A stretch of 64,000 nt of DNA, from contig NZ_JACHJK010000005.1 in NCBI RefSeq assembly GCF_014203595.1, forward strand, positions 340,105-404,104, in the 5' to 3' direction. The notes beneath the pieces were generated by a model. The model was given only the letters and a program-made list of their open reading frames with translations, made no database searches and was not told the origin of the DNA. Positions 46,979 to 55,084 of the stretch are shown here, piece after piece; the stretch's first letter is position 1, and every line of letters starts with the position of its first letter. Origin of the DNA: Streptomyces echinatus (GTDB lineage: Bacteria > Actinomycetota > Actinomycetes > Streptomycetales > Streptomycetaceae). The position numbers were made by a program, and so were the translations under genes.

Positions 46979-48736
46979 CTAGACCCACGTATCCAGCCAC
47001 ATCCGGGACCGCCACTGGTCGATCGGGATCGCCTGGCCGGTGTACAGGGGCCAGAAGTAGATGAAGTTCCAGGCGATCAGGAGCACCAGGACGCCCGCCG
47101 CCGTGGAGCCGATCAGCCGGCGGGTGTCGCTGGAACCCGGTGGGCCGACGATCGCGCCGATCATCATCGCCACCGCCAGACACAGGAACGGCAGGAAGAC
47201 GACCGCGTAGAAGAGGAAGATCGTCCGCTCCTGGTACAGGAACCAGGGCAGGTAACCGGCCGCGATCCCGCACGCGATGGCACCGGCCCGCCAGTCGCGG
47301 CGGAACGCCCAGCGCCACAGGACGTAACCGATCGCGAAGCAGGCCGCCCACCACAGCAGCGGCGTGCCGATCGCCAGCACCTCCCGGGCGCACTTCTCGC
47401 CCGCGTCCGCCGGGCAGCCGTCGACGCCGGGGGAGGGGGACTCGTAGAAGTACGACACCGGGCGGCCCAGCACGATCCAGCTCCACGGGTTGGACTGGTA
47501 CGTGTGCGGCTGGTCGAGGTGGACGTGGAAGTTGTAGACCTCGTGCTCGTAGTGCCACAGGCTGCGCAGCCAGTCCGGCAGGAACGACCAGGTGCCGCCC
47601 CTGCCGTCGGTGGCCGCCCAGTTGCGGTAGTAGCCGCCCGTGCCGTCGGCCGGGGAGAGGATCCAGCCGGTCCAGGAGGCCACGTAGACGACCAGCGCCA
47701 CCGGAACCGTCGCCAGGAAGGCGATGCCGGTGTCGTACTTGAGGGCGGCGGCATACGGGTGACGGGCACCGGCCACCTTGCGGGTGCCGACGTCCCACAG
47801 GACCGTCATCACACAGAACGCGGCCAGGACGTACAGGCCGTTCCACTTCGTGCCGGCGGCCAGGCCCAGCATGACCCCGGCGCCCCAGCGCCAGGGACGC
47901 CACCCGAAGCGGAAGGTGTCGGCGAGGCGCGCGTCCGGCCGGACCCTGCCGTCCTGCCCCACGGGCAGCGCGGCGGCCAGTCTCTCCCGCGCCCGGTCCC
48001 GGTCGGCCACCAGACAGCCGAAGGCGGCCAGCACGAAGAACATCAGCACCCCGTCGAGCAGCGAGGTGCGGCTCATCACGAAGTGCAGGCCGTCCACCGC
48101 CATCAGCCCGCCCGCGAGGCAGCCCAGGAACGTTGAACGGAAGATGCGGCGCCCGATCCGGCACAGCATCAGCACGCTCAGCGTGCCGAGCAGCGCCGTC
48201 ATGAACCGCCAGCCGAACGGGTCGAACCCGAAGACCAGCTCGCCGAGCCCGATCACGTACTTGCCGACCGGCGGGTGCACCACGTACGCCGGGTCCGTGG
48301 GGACCGCCAGCCCGCCGTGCTGCCGCAGCACCATGTCGTTGGCGTGCTTGCCGTACTGGTCCCAGCTGACCTCGAAACCGCGGTGGACGAGCGCCCACGC
48401 GTCCTTGGCGTAGTACGTCTCGTCGAATATCACCGCGCGCGGGCTGCCCAGGTTCCAGAACCGCAGCACGCCCGCCAGCAGCGTCACCAGCAGCGGACCG
48501 CCCCAGCCCGACCAGCGCGTGATCCGCTCGGCGAGGACCGGCGGCAGGCCGAGCGCCCGCCACAGCCGGGGGCTCGGCTCCGCGTACGGCGGCACCAGCC
48601 GGCCGCGGACGTCGCCCGAGGGCGCGTCCGCGGCCGGTACGTACCCGAATCGGCGCAGCCGCTGCTGCCACGACGGCCGCCGGTCGTGCGGTGCCTGGCC
48701 CTGCCGGAGGTCCATGGAGGACGCGGTACTGGTCAC
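46979..48736 (-). CDS. pmt: Protein O-mannosyltransferase (dolichyl-P-mannose type)
   Basis: A 585-aa polytopic membrane glycosyltransferase that moves mannose from polyprenyl-phosphate-mannose to secreted proteins. VIFDETYYAKDAW has the catalytic Asp-Glu of PMTs. The WFLYQERTIFLFYAVVFLPF and C-terminal IYFWPLYTGQ ... MWLDTW segments are family markers. GTG 48736 has TACGAT 6 nt upstream and no Shine-Dalgarno. The last 78 bp of the gene are duplicated at 43460-43537, so the present 3' end may have been supplied by the element inserted there. The following rsmI is divergent, as in M. tuberculosis. Confidence 0.93.
   Translation of the reverse strand: MTSTASSMDLRQGQAPHDRRPSWQQRLRRFGYVPAADAPSGDVRGRLVPPYAEPSPRLWRALGLPPVLAERITRWSGWGGPLLVTLLAGVLRFWNLGSPRAVIFDETYYAKDAWALVHRGFEVSWDQYGKHANDMVLRQHGGLAVPTDPAYVVHPPVGKYVIGLGELVFGFDPFGWRFMTALLGTLSVLMLCRIGRRIFRSTFLGCLAGGLMAVDGLHFVMSRTSLLDGVLMFFVLAAFGCLVADRDRARERLAAALPVGQDGRVRPDARLADTFRFGWRPWRWGAGVMLGLAAGTKWNGLYVLAAFCVMTVLWDVGTRKVAGARHPYAAALKYDTGIAFLATVPVALVVYVASWTGWILSPADGTGGYYRNWAATDGRGGTWSFLPDWLRSLWHYEHEVYNFHVHLDQPHTYQSNPWSWIVLGRPVSYFYESPSPGVDGCPADAGEKCAREVLAIGTPLLWWAACFAIGYVLWRWAFRRDWRAGAIACGIAAGYLPWFLYQERTIFLFYAVVFLPFLCLAVAMMIGAIVGPPGSSDTRRLIGSTAAGVLVLLIAWNFIYFWPLYTGQAIPIDQWRSRMWLDTWV
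46989..47066 (-). repeat. pmt-end duplication, right copy (3' end of functional pmt)
   Basis: Partner of 43460-43537, about 90% identical over 78 bp. It lies within the coding sequence of the intact pmt gene, ending 10 bp before the gene's stop boundary. Confidence 0.8.
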
Positions 48737-48862
48737 CGCGCCATCGTAGGGAACCGTTCTGTGCGAGTCCCGTGCATGTGGGGTACCGGTGGGGAGACGG
48801 TCGGATTCCTCCCGCTCGCGGGTGCCCGGAAGCGGCCCGGGAACTCCTGGGAGGATGGGGGT

Positions 48863-49711
48863 GTGACTGGAACCCTTGTCCTGGCAGGTACCCCCATCGG
48901 CGACGTCGCGGACGCGCCGCCCCGGCTCGCCGAGGAGCTGGCCGGCGCCGACGTCGTCGCCGCCGAGGACACACGGCGGCTGCGCCGGCTCACCCAGGCG
49001 CTGGGCGTCACGCCCAAGGGCCGCGTGGTCTCGTACTTCGAGGGCAACGAGTCCGCCCGCACCCCCGAGCTGGTCACGGAGCTGGTGGGCGGGGCGCGCG
49101 TGCTGCTGGTGACCGACGCCGGCATGCCCTCCGTCTCCGACCCGGGCTACCGGCTGGTCGCCGCCGCCGTCGAGCAGGACATCAAGGTCACCGCCGTCCC
49201 CGGGCCGTCCGCCGTGCTCACCGCGCTCGCCCTGTCCGGGCTGCCCGTCGACCGGTTCTGCTTCGAGGGCTTCCTGCCCCGCAAGGCCGGCGAACGGCTG
49301 TCCCGGCTGCGCGAGGTCGAGGGCGAGCGGCGCACCCTCGTCTACTTCGAGGCCCCGCACCGGCTCGACGACACCCTCGCAGCCATGGCCGAGGTCTTCG
49401 GCGCGGACCGGCGGGCCGCCGTCTGCCGCGAGCTGACCAAGACCTACGAGGAGGTGCGGCGCGGTCCGCTGGCCGAGCTGGCACGGTGGGCCGCGGAGGG
49501 CGTGCGCGGGGAGATCACCGTCGTGGTCGAGGGCGCGCCGGAGACCGGGCCCGAGGAACTGGACGCCACGGAGCTGGTGCGCCGGGTGCGGGTGCGGGAG
49601 GAGGCCGGGGAGCGGCGCAAGGAGGCCATCGCGGCGGTGGCGGCGGAGGCCGGCCTGCCGAAGCGGGTCGTCTTCGACGCCGTGGTCGCGGCCAAGCGCG
49701 CCGGTGAGTGA
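48863..49711 (+). CDS. rsmI: 16S rRNA (cytidine1402-2'-O)-methyltransferase
   Basis: SAM-dependent ribose methylation of C1402 in the decoding centre. The 282-aa protein has LVLAGTPIGDVADAPPRL, VAAEDTRRLRRL, LVTDAGMPSVSDPGYRLV and AVPGPSAVLTALALSGLP, the full RsmI/tetrapyrrole-methylase signature set. GTG 48863 has GGAGG with an 8-nt spacer. The gene is divergent from pmt by 126 bp, matching Rv1002c/Rv1003. Confidence 0.95.
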   Translation: MTGTLVLAGTPIGDVADAPPRLAEELAGADVVAAEDTRRLRRLTQALGVTPKGRVVSYFEGNESARTPELVTELVGGARVLLVTDAGMPSVSDPGYRLVAAAVEQDIKVTAVPGPSAVLTALALSGLPVDRFCFEGFLPRKAGERLSRLREVEGERRTLVYFEAPHRLDDTLAAMAEVFGADRRAAVCRELTKTYEEVRRGPLAELARWAAEGVRGEITVVVEGAPETGPEELDATELVRRVRVREEAGERRKEAIAAVAAEAGLPKRVVFDAVVAAKRAGE

Positions 49712-50037
49712 CGGGCCGCTGCCCGGGTAGCGCTGCGGGGGCCGGGCCGGCTGGGGTGCGAGGGCGGGTTTCGTGGCGCACACCGCCCCGCGCTCCTCCA
49801 GGGCGCCACCACGCCCCATGGGCGGGCAAAGCACCGGCGTCGAAGGCAAAGCTCAGCCGGCTCATCCGGGCCGCTTGGGCAAGCGACGGCCAAATCGCCT
49901 CCAACACTCGACAGCCCTGCTGCGTTCGCGCCGGGAGAGGCGTCCACTGGTCGAAGGGACGCACCCGTCCCTCGCCTCAGGGAACCCGGGGGAATCCCCG
50001 CGCCGGGGCGCTTGTCCAGCGGACAAGAGGAGCTGGC
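49712..50037. other. Intergenic region between rsmI and zinc-ribbon gene
   Basis: No gene is visible in these 326 bp. The only clear structure is the palindrome CTTGTCC-AGC-GGACAAG at 50011-50027, just before the next ribosome binding site. The segment 49820-49950 is somewhat less GC-rich and may carry the promoter. Confidence 0.4.
50011..50027. promoter_or_regulatory. Palindrome at the ribosome site of the zinc-ribbon gene
   Basis: Perfect 7-bp inverted repeat CTTGTCC-N3-GGACAAG whose right arm touches the GAGGAG Shine-Dalgarno (50027-50032). It could be a repressor site or a small translational hairpin. Confidence 0.5.
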
Positions 50038-50463
50038 ATGAGTGACATAGCAGGGCAGACCGGCCTCCGCGGTACGGCCACAGCCGTCGTTCACGAGTCG
50101 TATTCGTTCGCCTGCATGCGCTGCGGGCACGGCTGGGAGCAGTCGTACGAGATAGAGCACCACACGGACGCCGAGGGGGCGGAGTTCGTGCTCTACGTGG
50201 CCGACGGCCACGTCGTGCCCTCACCCCTGAGCCGGCCGAGCTGCCAGAACTGCGACGGCCACGTCGTGCGGATCATGCGCGCGGGCCAGGTCTCCTCGGT
50301 GCGCAGCGTGGCCGACCGGCAGCACCACCGGGTGCCGCAGGCGGGCCCGGTCGAGGCGCCGCGGGTACCGGGGACGGACTCGCGCGGGCCGGTGCCGGCC
50401 AGGGAGCCGCACCACTGGCATCTGTCCGACCTGCTGCACCCCTTCCAGCGCAAGGCGGGCTGA
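50038..50463 (+). CDS. Hypothetical zinc-ribbon protein
   Basis: Function not known. The 141-aa soluble protein has two CxxC knuckles about 40 residues apart, C26-x2-C29 (SFACMRCGHGW) and C69-x2-C72 (SCQNCDGHVV), which should bind one zinc. Between them is a beta-rich stretch with HHTDAEGAEFVLYVADGHVVPSP. The C-terminal 50 residues are Pro/Arg-rich, ending HHWHLSDLLHPFQRK. Similar proteins are widespread in Streptomyces. GAGGAG precedes ATG 50038. It is followed by tatD with a 47-bp gap. Confidence 0.8.
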   Translation: MSDIAGQTGLRGTATAVVHESYSFACMRCGHGWEQSYEIEHHTDAEGAEFVLYVADGHVVPSPLSRPSCQNCDGHVVRIMRAGQVSSVRSVADRQHHRVPQAGPVEAPRVPGTDSRGPVPAREPHHWHLSDLLHPFQRKAG

Positions 50464-50510
50464 ACGGATCACCGGTCCGCGACGGCATGCCCCTTTCGTA
50501 GGATCGGGGC

Positions 50511-51410
50511 ATGCCTTCGAACGCCGGCCCGAGCTCCAAGGGCGACGACAAAACCGCGGCCCCGCCGCTCCCGGCCCCCCTGCGGGTGCCCGTCGCCGAC
50601 TCCCACACCCACCTCGACATGCAGTCCGGCACGGTCGAGGAGGGCCTGGCGAGGGCCGCTTCGGTGGGCGTCACGACGGTCGTCCAGGTCGGCTGCGACA
50701 TCTCGGGCTCGCGGTGGGCCGCCGAGACCGCCGCAGCCCACGAGAACGTCCACGCCACCGTCGCCCTCCACCCCAACGAGGCCCCGCGCATCGTGCACGG
50801 CGACCCCGACGGCTGGTCCCGGCAGGGCGCCCGTGTGCCCGGCGGCGACGCCGCCCTGGACGAGGCCCTCGCCGAGATCGACCGGCTGGCCGGGCTGCCG
50901 CAGGTGAGGGGCGTCGGCGAGACGGGCCTGGACCACTTCCGCACCGGCCCCGAGGGCAAAGCCGCCCAGGAGCGGTCCTTCCGCGCCCACATCGAGATCG
51001 CCAAGCGGCACGGCAAGGCGCTCGTCATCCACGACCGGGACGCCCACGCCGACGTGCTGCGGATCCTGAAGGAGGAGGGCGCCCCGGAGCGCACCGTCTT
51101 CCACTGCTACTCCGGCGACGCCGAGATGGCGGAGATCTGCGCCCGCGAGGGCTACTTCATGTCCTTCGCCGGCAACGTCACCTTCAAGAACGCCCAGAAC
51201 CTGCGGGACGCCCTCGCCGTCGCCCCGCTGGAACTGGTCCTCGTGGAGACCGACGCGCCGTTCCTGACCCCGGCGCCGTACCGCGGACGGCCCAACGCCC
51301 CGTATCTCATTCCGGTCACGGTCCGCGCGATGGCCGCCGTGCGCGGCATCGACGAGGACGCGCTGGCGACAGCGCTGGGCGCGAACACCGCCCGTGCCTT
51401 CGATTACTGA
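50511..51410 (+). CDS. tatD: TatD family metal-dependent hydrolase
   Basis: A 299-aa TIM-barrel nuclease/hydrolase. It has VADSHTHLDM (metal HxH), GVGETGLDHFRTG (metal Glu), LVIHDRDAH, VFHCYSGDAEMA and LVETDAPFLTPAPYRGRPN (metal Asp), so all TatD metal ligands are present. It is linked to 3'-5' DNA exonuclease activity and DNA turnover in other bacteria. The ATG 50511 has TAGGAT 6 nt upstream. The order tatD-rpfB-ksgA-ispE is conserved with mycobacteria. Confidence 0.93.
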   Translation: MPSNAGPSSKGDDKTAAPPLPAPLRVPVADSHTHLDMQSGTVEEGLARAASVGVTTVVQVGCDISGSRWAAETAAAHENVHATVALHPNEAPRIVHGDPDGWSRQGARVPGGDAALDEALAEIDRLAGLPQVRGVGETGLDHFRTGPEGKAAQERSFRAHIEIAKRHGKALVIHDRDAHADVLRILKEEGAPERTVFHCYSGDAEMAEICAREGYFMSFAGNVTFKNAQNLRDALAVAPLELVLVETDAPFLTPAPYRGRPNAPYLIPVTVRAMAAVRGIDEDALATALGANTARAFDY

Positions 51411-51565
51411 GAGTGCATTGATCATAACTGGCCGATAACGTCCGGCGGGACCTGGCGCGGGTCTCGTCATGACCTTGTGTAGTCGCGCCGCTTTGGAGAG
51501 TGACGGGGGCTCCGCTAGGTTCTGGGCCCGATCCGGACCCCTCTGGCCTTCTGGAGCGTGTCGGC

Positions 51566-53026
51566 GTGAGCAGCTCGCAGTACGAGACCTTTCAGGCGTA
51601 CGGCCCCTACACGGCCCCGCCGGGTGTGCCCGGCGGGGCGTGGCCCGGCCTGCACGACGCGGAGACGGTGGGGTACGGGGTGCCGGCGTACGGGGACACC
51701 TACCGGCCCGCGTACGAGACCAGGGCGCACGCCGATGCGCCGGGGCACACCCTCGTGGACGAGCCGGTGCTGCCGCGGCAGAACGGCAGCGCAGCGGCCG
51801 AGGACGTGTACGGCGAGGACGCGTTCGGCGAGGACGCGTACGCCGTGGGTGCGGAGGAGTACGGGGGCGGTGCGCGTGCCGGGCTGAGAAGCCGGACGGC
51901 GCGCCGGCGCAGGGCGCGGTACACCGAGCGTCCGGAGTCCGCCGTGCGCCGCCTGCTGCCGCAGGCGCTGGTCGTGGCCTTCCTCGCCGGCGGCACCACC
52001 GCCTTCGTCGCCGAGGACAAGGCGATCGAGCTGAGCGTCGACGGCAGGCAACGGACCCTGCACACCTTCGCCGACGACGTGAGCGAGCTGCTCACCGAGC
52101 AGGGCGTCCGCACGGGGGCGCACGACCTGATCGCCCCCGCCCCGGGCGCGGCGCTCGCCAGCGGCGACACGGTCGCGGTGCGGTACGGGCGCCCCGTGCG
52201 GCTCACTCTGGACGGCCGGCGGCACGAGGTGTGGACGACGGCGCCCACGGTGGAGGGCGCGCTCGACGAGCTGGGGGTGCGCGCCGAGGGCGCGTACCTG
52301 TCCACCTCGCGCTCGCGGCGCATCGGACGCGCCGGGCTCACGCTCGACGTGCGCACCGAGCGGGCGGTCACGGTCATGGCGGACGGCCGGACCCGCACCG
52401 TCCGCACCAACGCGGCCACCGTCCGCGAGGCGGTCGAGGAGGCCGGGATCACCCTGCACGGCCAGGACACCACCTCCGTCGCGCCGGACAGCTTCCCGCG
52501 CGACGGGCAGACGGTGACCGTGCTGCGGGTGAGGGGACTGCGGGAGGTCCGTGAACAGCAGATCCCCTTCGCGGTCGAGCGGACGGCGGATCCCTCGCTC
52601 TTCAAGGGCACCGAGGTCGTCGTCCGGCCCGGTCAGCCGGGGCTGCGCCGCACCACCTACTACCTGCGCACCGTCAACGGGGTCCGGCAGAAGCCGCGCC
52701 CCGAGAAGACGGAGGTGGTGCGCGAGCCGCGCAAGCAGGTGGTGAAGGTCGGCACCAAGCCGCGGCCCCCGTCCGTGCACGGCGCCGACCACCTGAACTG
52801 GCACGGGCTCGCGGTCTGCGAGTCCGGCGGCCGGGCGCACGCGGTCGACCCGTCGGGGACGTACGGCGGGCTGTACCAGTTCGACGGCCGCACCTGGCAC
52901 AGCCTCGGCGGCAGGGGGCGCCCCCAGGACGCCACCGAGGAAGAGCAGACGTACCGCGCGAAGAAGCTGTACATCAGCCGTGGGGCGAGCCCCTGGCCGC
53001 ACTGCGGGGCGCGGTTGCGGGGGTAG
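51566..53026 (+). CDS. rpfB: Resuscitation-promoting factor, RpfB-type
   Basis: A cell-wall hydrolase helping dormant cells or spores restart growth. The 486-aa product has a Tyr/Gly-rich cytoplasmic N-terminus (1-110) and a membrane anchor (about 131-150). Three DUF348 ubiquitin-like repeats follow (AIELSVDGRQRTLHTFADDVSELL, RLTLDGRRHEVWTTAPTV, AVTVMADGRTRTVRTNAATV), then a G5 domain. The C-terminal Rpf lysozyme-like domain (from about 407) has LAVCESGG with the catalytic Glu and the paired Cys in WPHCGARL. GTG 51566 has GGAG upstream. No ydaO-type riboswitch is evident. Confidence 0.93.
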   Translation: MSSSQYETFQAYGPYTAPPGVPGGAWPGLHDAETVGYGVPAYGDTYRPAYETRAHADAPGHTLVDEPVLPRQNGSAAAEDVYGEDAFGEDAYAVGAEEYGGGARAGLRSRTARRRRARYTERPESAVRRLLPQALVVAFLAGGTTAFVAEDKAIELSVDGRQRTLHTFADDVSELLTEQGVRTGAHDLIAPAPGAALASGDTVAVRYGRPVRLTLDGRRHEVWTTAPTVEGALDELGVRAEGAYLSTSRSRRIGRAGLTLDVRTERAVTVMADGRTRTVRTNAATVREAVEEAGITLHGQDTTSVAPDSFPRDGQTVTVLRVRGLREVREQQIPFAVERTADPSLFKGTEVVVRPGQPGLRRTTYYLRTVNGVRQKPRPEKTEVVREPRKQVVKVGTKPRPPSVHGADHLNWHGLAVCESGGRAHAVDPSGTYGGLYQFDGRTWHSLGGRGRPQDATEEEQTYRAKKLYISRGASPWPHCGARLRG

Positions 53027-53163
53027 CCGACGGGTGCGTGGGCGGGGCACCGCCGTGGGGGCCGGGCAGGGACGCCGGGTGCGGGCGCGTCGGGGCTGGT
53101 CGTGCGGTCTTCGTGCCGGGCGGCTGGCGAGGCGGGTGCTCGCGTCCCCGTACCCTTGTCCCC

Positions 53164-54033
53164 GTGAGCAGCCCCACCCACGACGCCCTTCTCGGGCCCG
53201 CCGACGTCCGTGAGCTCGCGGCAGCGCTCGGTGTGCGCCCCACCAAGCAGCGCGGCCAGAACTTCGTGATCGACGCCAACACGGTCCGCCGTATCGTCCG
53301 CACCGCCGAGGTACGCCCCGACGACGTGGTCGTCGAGGTCGGCCCCGGGCTCGGCTCGCTCACCCTCGCGCTGCTGGAGGCCGCCGACCGGGTCACCGCC
53401 GTCGAGATCGACGACACCCTGGCCGGCGCGCTGCCCGCCACCATCGCCGCGCGCATGCCGGAGCGGGCCGGCCGGTTCGCGCTGGTCCACTCCGACGCGA
53501 TGCACGTCGCCGAACTGCCCGGCCCCCCACCGACCGCCCTGGTGGCGAACCTGCCGTACAACGTCGCCGTACCGGTGCTGCTGCACATGCTCGAGACCTT
53601 CCCGAGCATCGAGCGCACGCTCGTCATGGTGCAGTCCGAGGTCGCCGACCGGCTCGCCGCCGCGCCGGGCAACAAGGTGTACGGCGTCCCCTCCGTGAAG
53701 GCCAACTGGTACGCCGACGTGAAGCGGGCCGGCGCCATCGGACGCAACGTCTTCTGGCCGGCGCCGAACGTCGACAGCGGGCTGGTCTCCCTCGTCCGGC
53801 GGGCCGAACCGATCAGGACGGCGGCCTCCCGGCAGCAGGTCTTCGCGGTGATCGACGCGGCCTTCGCGCAGCGCCGCAAGACCCTGCGCGCCGCGCTCGC
53901 CGGCTGGGCCGGATCCGCCGCCGCGGCCGAGGCCGCCCTGGTCGCCGCCGGGGTCTCGCCGCAGGCGCGCGGGGAGTCGCTGACAGTGGAGCAGTTCGCG
54001 TCCATCGCCGAGCACAAGGAGTCCGGCACGTGA
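53164..54033 (+). CDS. ksgA: 16S rRNA (adenine1518/1519-N6)-dimethyltransferase
   Basis: Dimethylates A1518 and A1519 of 16S rRNA late in 30S assembly. The 289-aa protein has KQRGQNFVIDANTVRRIV, EVGPGLGSLTLALLE (SAM binding), VEIDDTLA and VANLPYNVAVPVL (the NLPYN catalytic motif). GTG 53164 has TACCCT 7 nt upstream and no ribosome site, suggesting a leaderless mRNA. Its stop overlaps the ispE GTG by 4 bp. Confidence 0.95.
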   Translation: MSSPTHDALLGPADVRELAAALGVRPTKQRGQNFVIDANTVRRIVRTAEVRPDDVVVEVGPGLGSLTLALLEAADRVTAVEIDDTLAGALPATIAARMPERAGRFALVHSDAMHVAELPGPPPTALVANLPYNVAVPVLLHMLETFPSIERTLVMVQSEVADRLAAAPGNKVYGVPSVKANWYADVKRAGAIGRNVFWPAPNVDSGLVSLVRRAEPIRTAASRQQVFAVIDAAFAQRRKTLRAALAGWAGSAAAAEAALVAAGVSPQARGESLTVEQFASIAEHKESGT

Positions 54034-54947
54034 GCGTCACGGTACGCGTTCCCGCCAAGGTCAACGTCCAGCTCGCGGTCGGCGCGGCCCGCCCCGACGG
54101 CTTCCACGACCTCGCCAACGTCTTCCTCGCCGTCGGCCTGCACGACGAGGTGACGGTGACCCCCGCGGACGAACTCCGCATCACCTGCGAGGGCCCCGAC
54201 GCCGGCCAGGTCCCCCTGGACCGCACCAACCTCGCCGCACGCGCGGCGATCGCGCTCGCCGAGCGGCGGGGCATCGAACCGAACGTGCACATCCACATCG
54301 CCAAGGACATCCCGGTCGCCGGCGGCATGGCGGGCGGCAGCGCGGACGGCGCGGGCGCGCTGCTGGCCTGCGACACGCTGTGGGGCACGGCCGCCTCCCG
54401 GGCCGAGCTGCTCGCGATCTGCGCCGAACTGGGCAGCGACGTGCCGTTCAGCCTGGTCGGCGGGGCGGCGCTCGGCGTCGGGCGCGGCGAGCGGCTGACG
54501 GCCCTGGAGACCGGCGGCACCTTCCACTGGGTGTTCGCGATGGCCGAGCGGGGGCTGTCGACCCCGGCGGTGTTCCGGGAGTTCGACCGCCTCGCGGAGG
54601 GCCGTGACATCCCCGAGCCGGCCGCCTCCCAAGAACTCCTCGACGCCCTCGCCAAGGGCGACCCCGACGCGCTCGCGGCCGCCGTCTCCAACGATCTGCA
54701 GCCCGCCGCCCTCTCCCTCTTCCCGGAGCTGTCCGACACCCTGGCCGCGGGACGCGCGGCCGGCGCCCTCGCCGCGCTGGTCTCGGGTTCGGGCCCCACG
54801 ACGGCCTTCCTCGTCCGTGACCCGGAGTCGGCCGCCAAGACCGCCGACGCGCTCCGCGCCTCCGGCACCTGCCGCACGGTCCGCACAGCGACGGCACCCG
54901 CCCCGGGTGCCACGGTGACCCACCACGCCCCGCGCGCTGAGTGGTAA
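54030..54947 (+). CDS. ispE: 4-diphosphocytidyl-2-C-methyl-D-erythritol kinase
   Basis: GHMP kinase of the MEP isoprenoid pathway. The 305-aa protein has VRVPAKVNVQLAVGAARPDGFHDL (substrate loop), the ATP loop IPVAGGMAGGSADGAGALLA, and VSGSGPTTAFL (third GHMP motif). GTG 54030 overlaps the ksgA stop (GTGA), a coupling conserved in actinobacteria. All kinase motifs are intact. Confidence 0.95.
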   Translation: MSVTVRVPAKVNVQLAVGAARPDGFHDLANVFLAVGLHDEVTVTPADELRITCEGPDAGQVPLDRTNLAARAAIALAERRGIEPNVHIHIAKDIPVAGGMAGGSADGAGALLACDTLWGTAASRAELLAICAELGSDVPFSLVGGAALGVGRGERLTALETGGTFHWVFAMAERGLSTPAVFREFDRLAEGRDIPEPAASQELLDALAKGDPDALAAAVSNDLQPAALSLFPELSDTLAAGRAAGALAALVSGSGPTTAFLVRDPESAAKTADALRASGTCRTVRTATAPAPGATVTHHAPRAEW

Positions 54948-55084
54948 TACGACTGCGCCGACGGCGGGACCGCTCCAGGCTCCGCTCCCTCGGTCGCTGT
55001 CGACGCGGGCGGGAGGAGCACGGGAACGAAGGCTGACCTCCGACTACTCTGGATGGTCGATCCATCCCCCCGGGCAGGAGTGAA

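Noticed and set aside
43451..47070. Integrase, transposase or terminal inverted repeats bounding the island
   Set aside because: I looked on both strands of 43.4-47.1 kb and found no recombinase motifs and no IS-type ends, only the pmt-end duplication.
51411..51565. ydaO/c-di-AMP riboswitch before the rpf gene
   Set aside because: Only about 155 bp are available and no conserved double-domain structure is visible. Other Streptomyces rpf genes carry one, but this RpfB type does not appear to.
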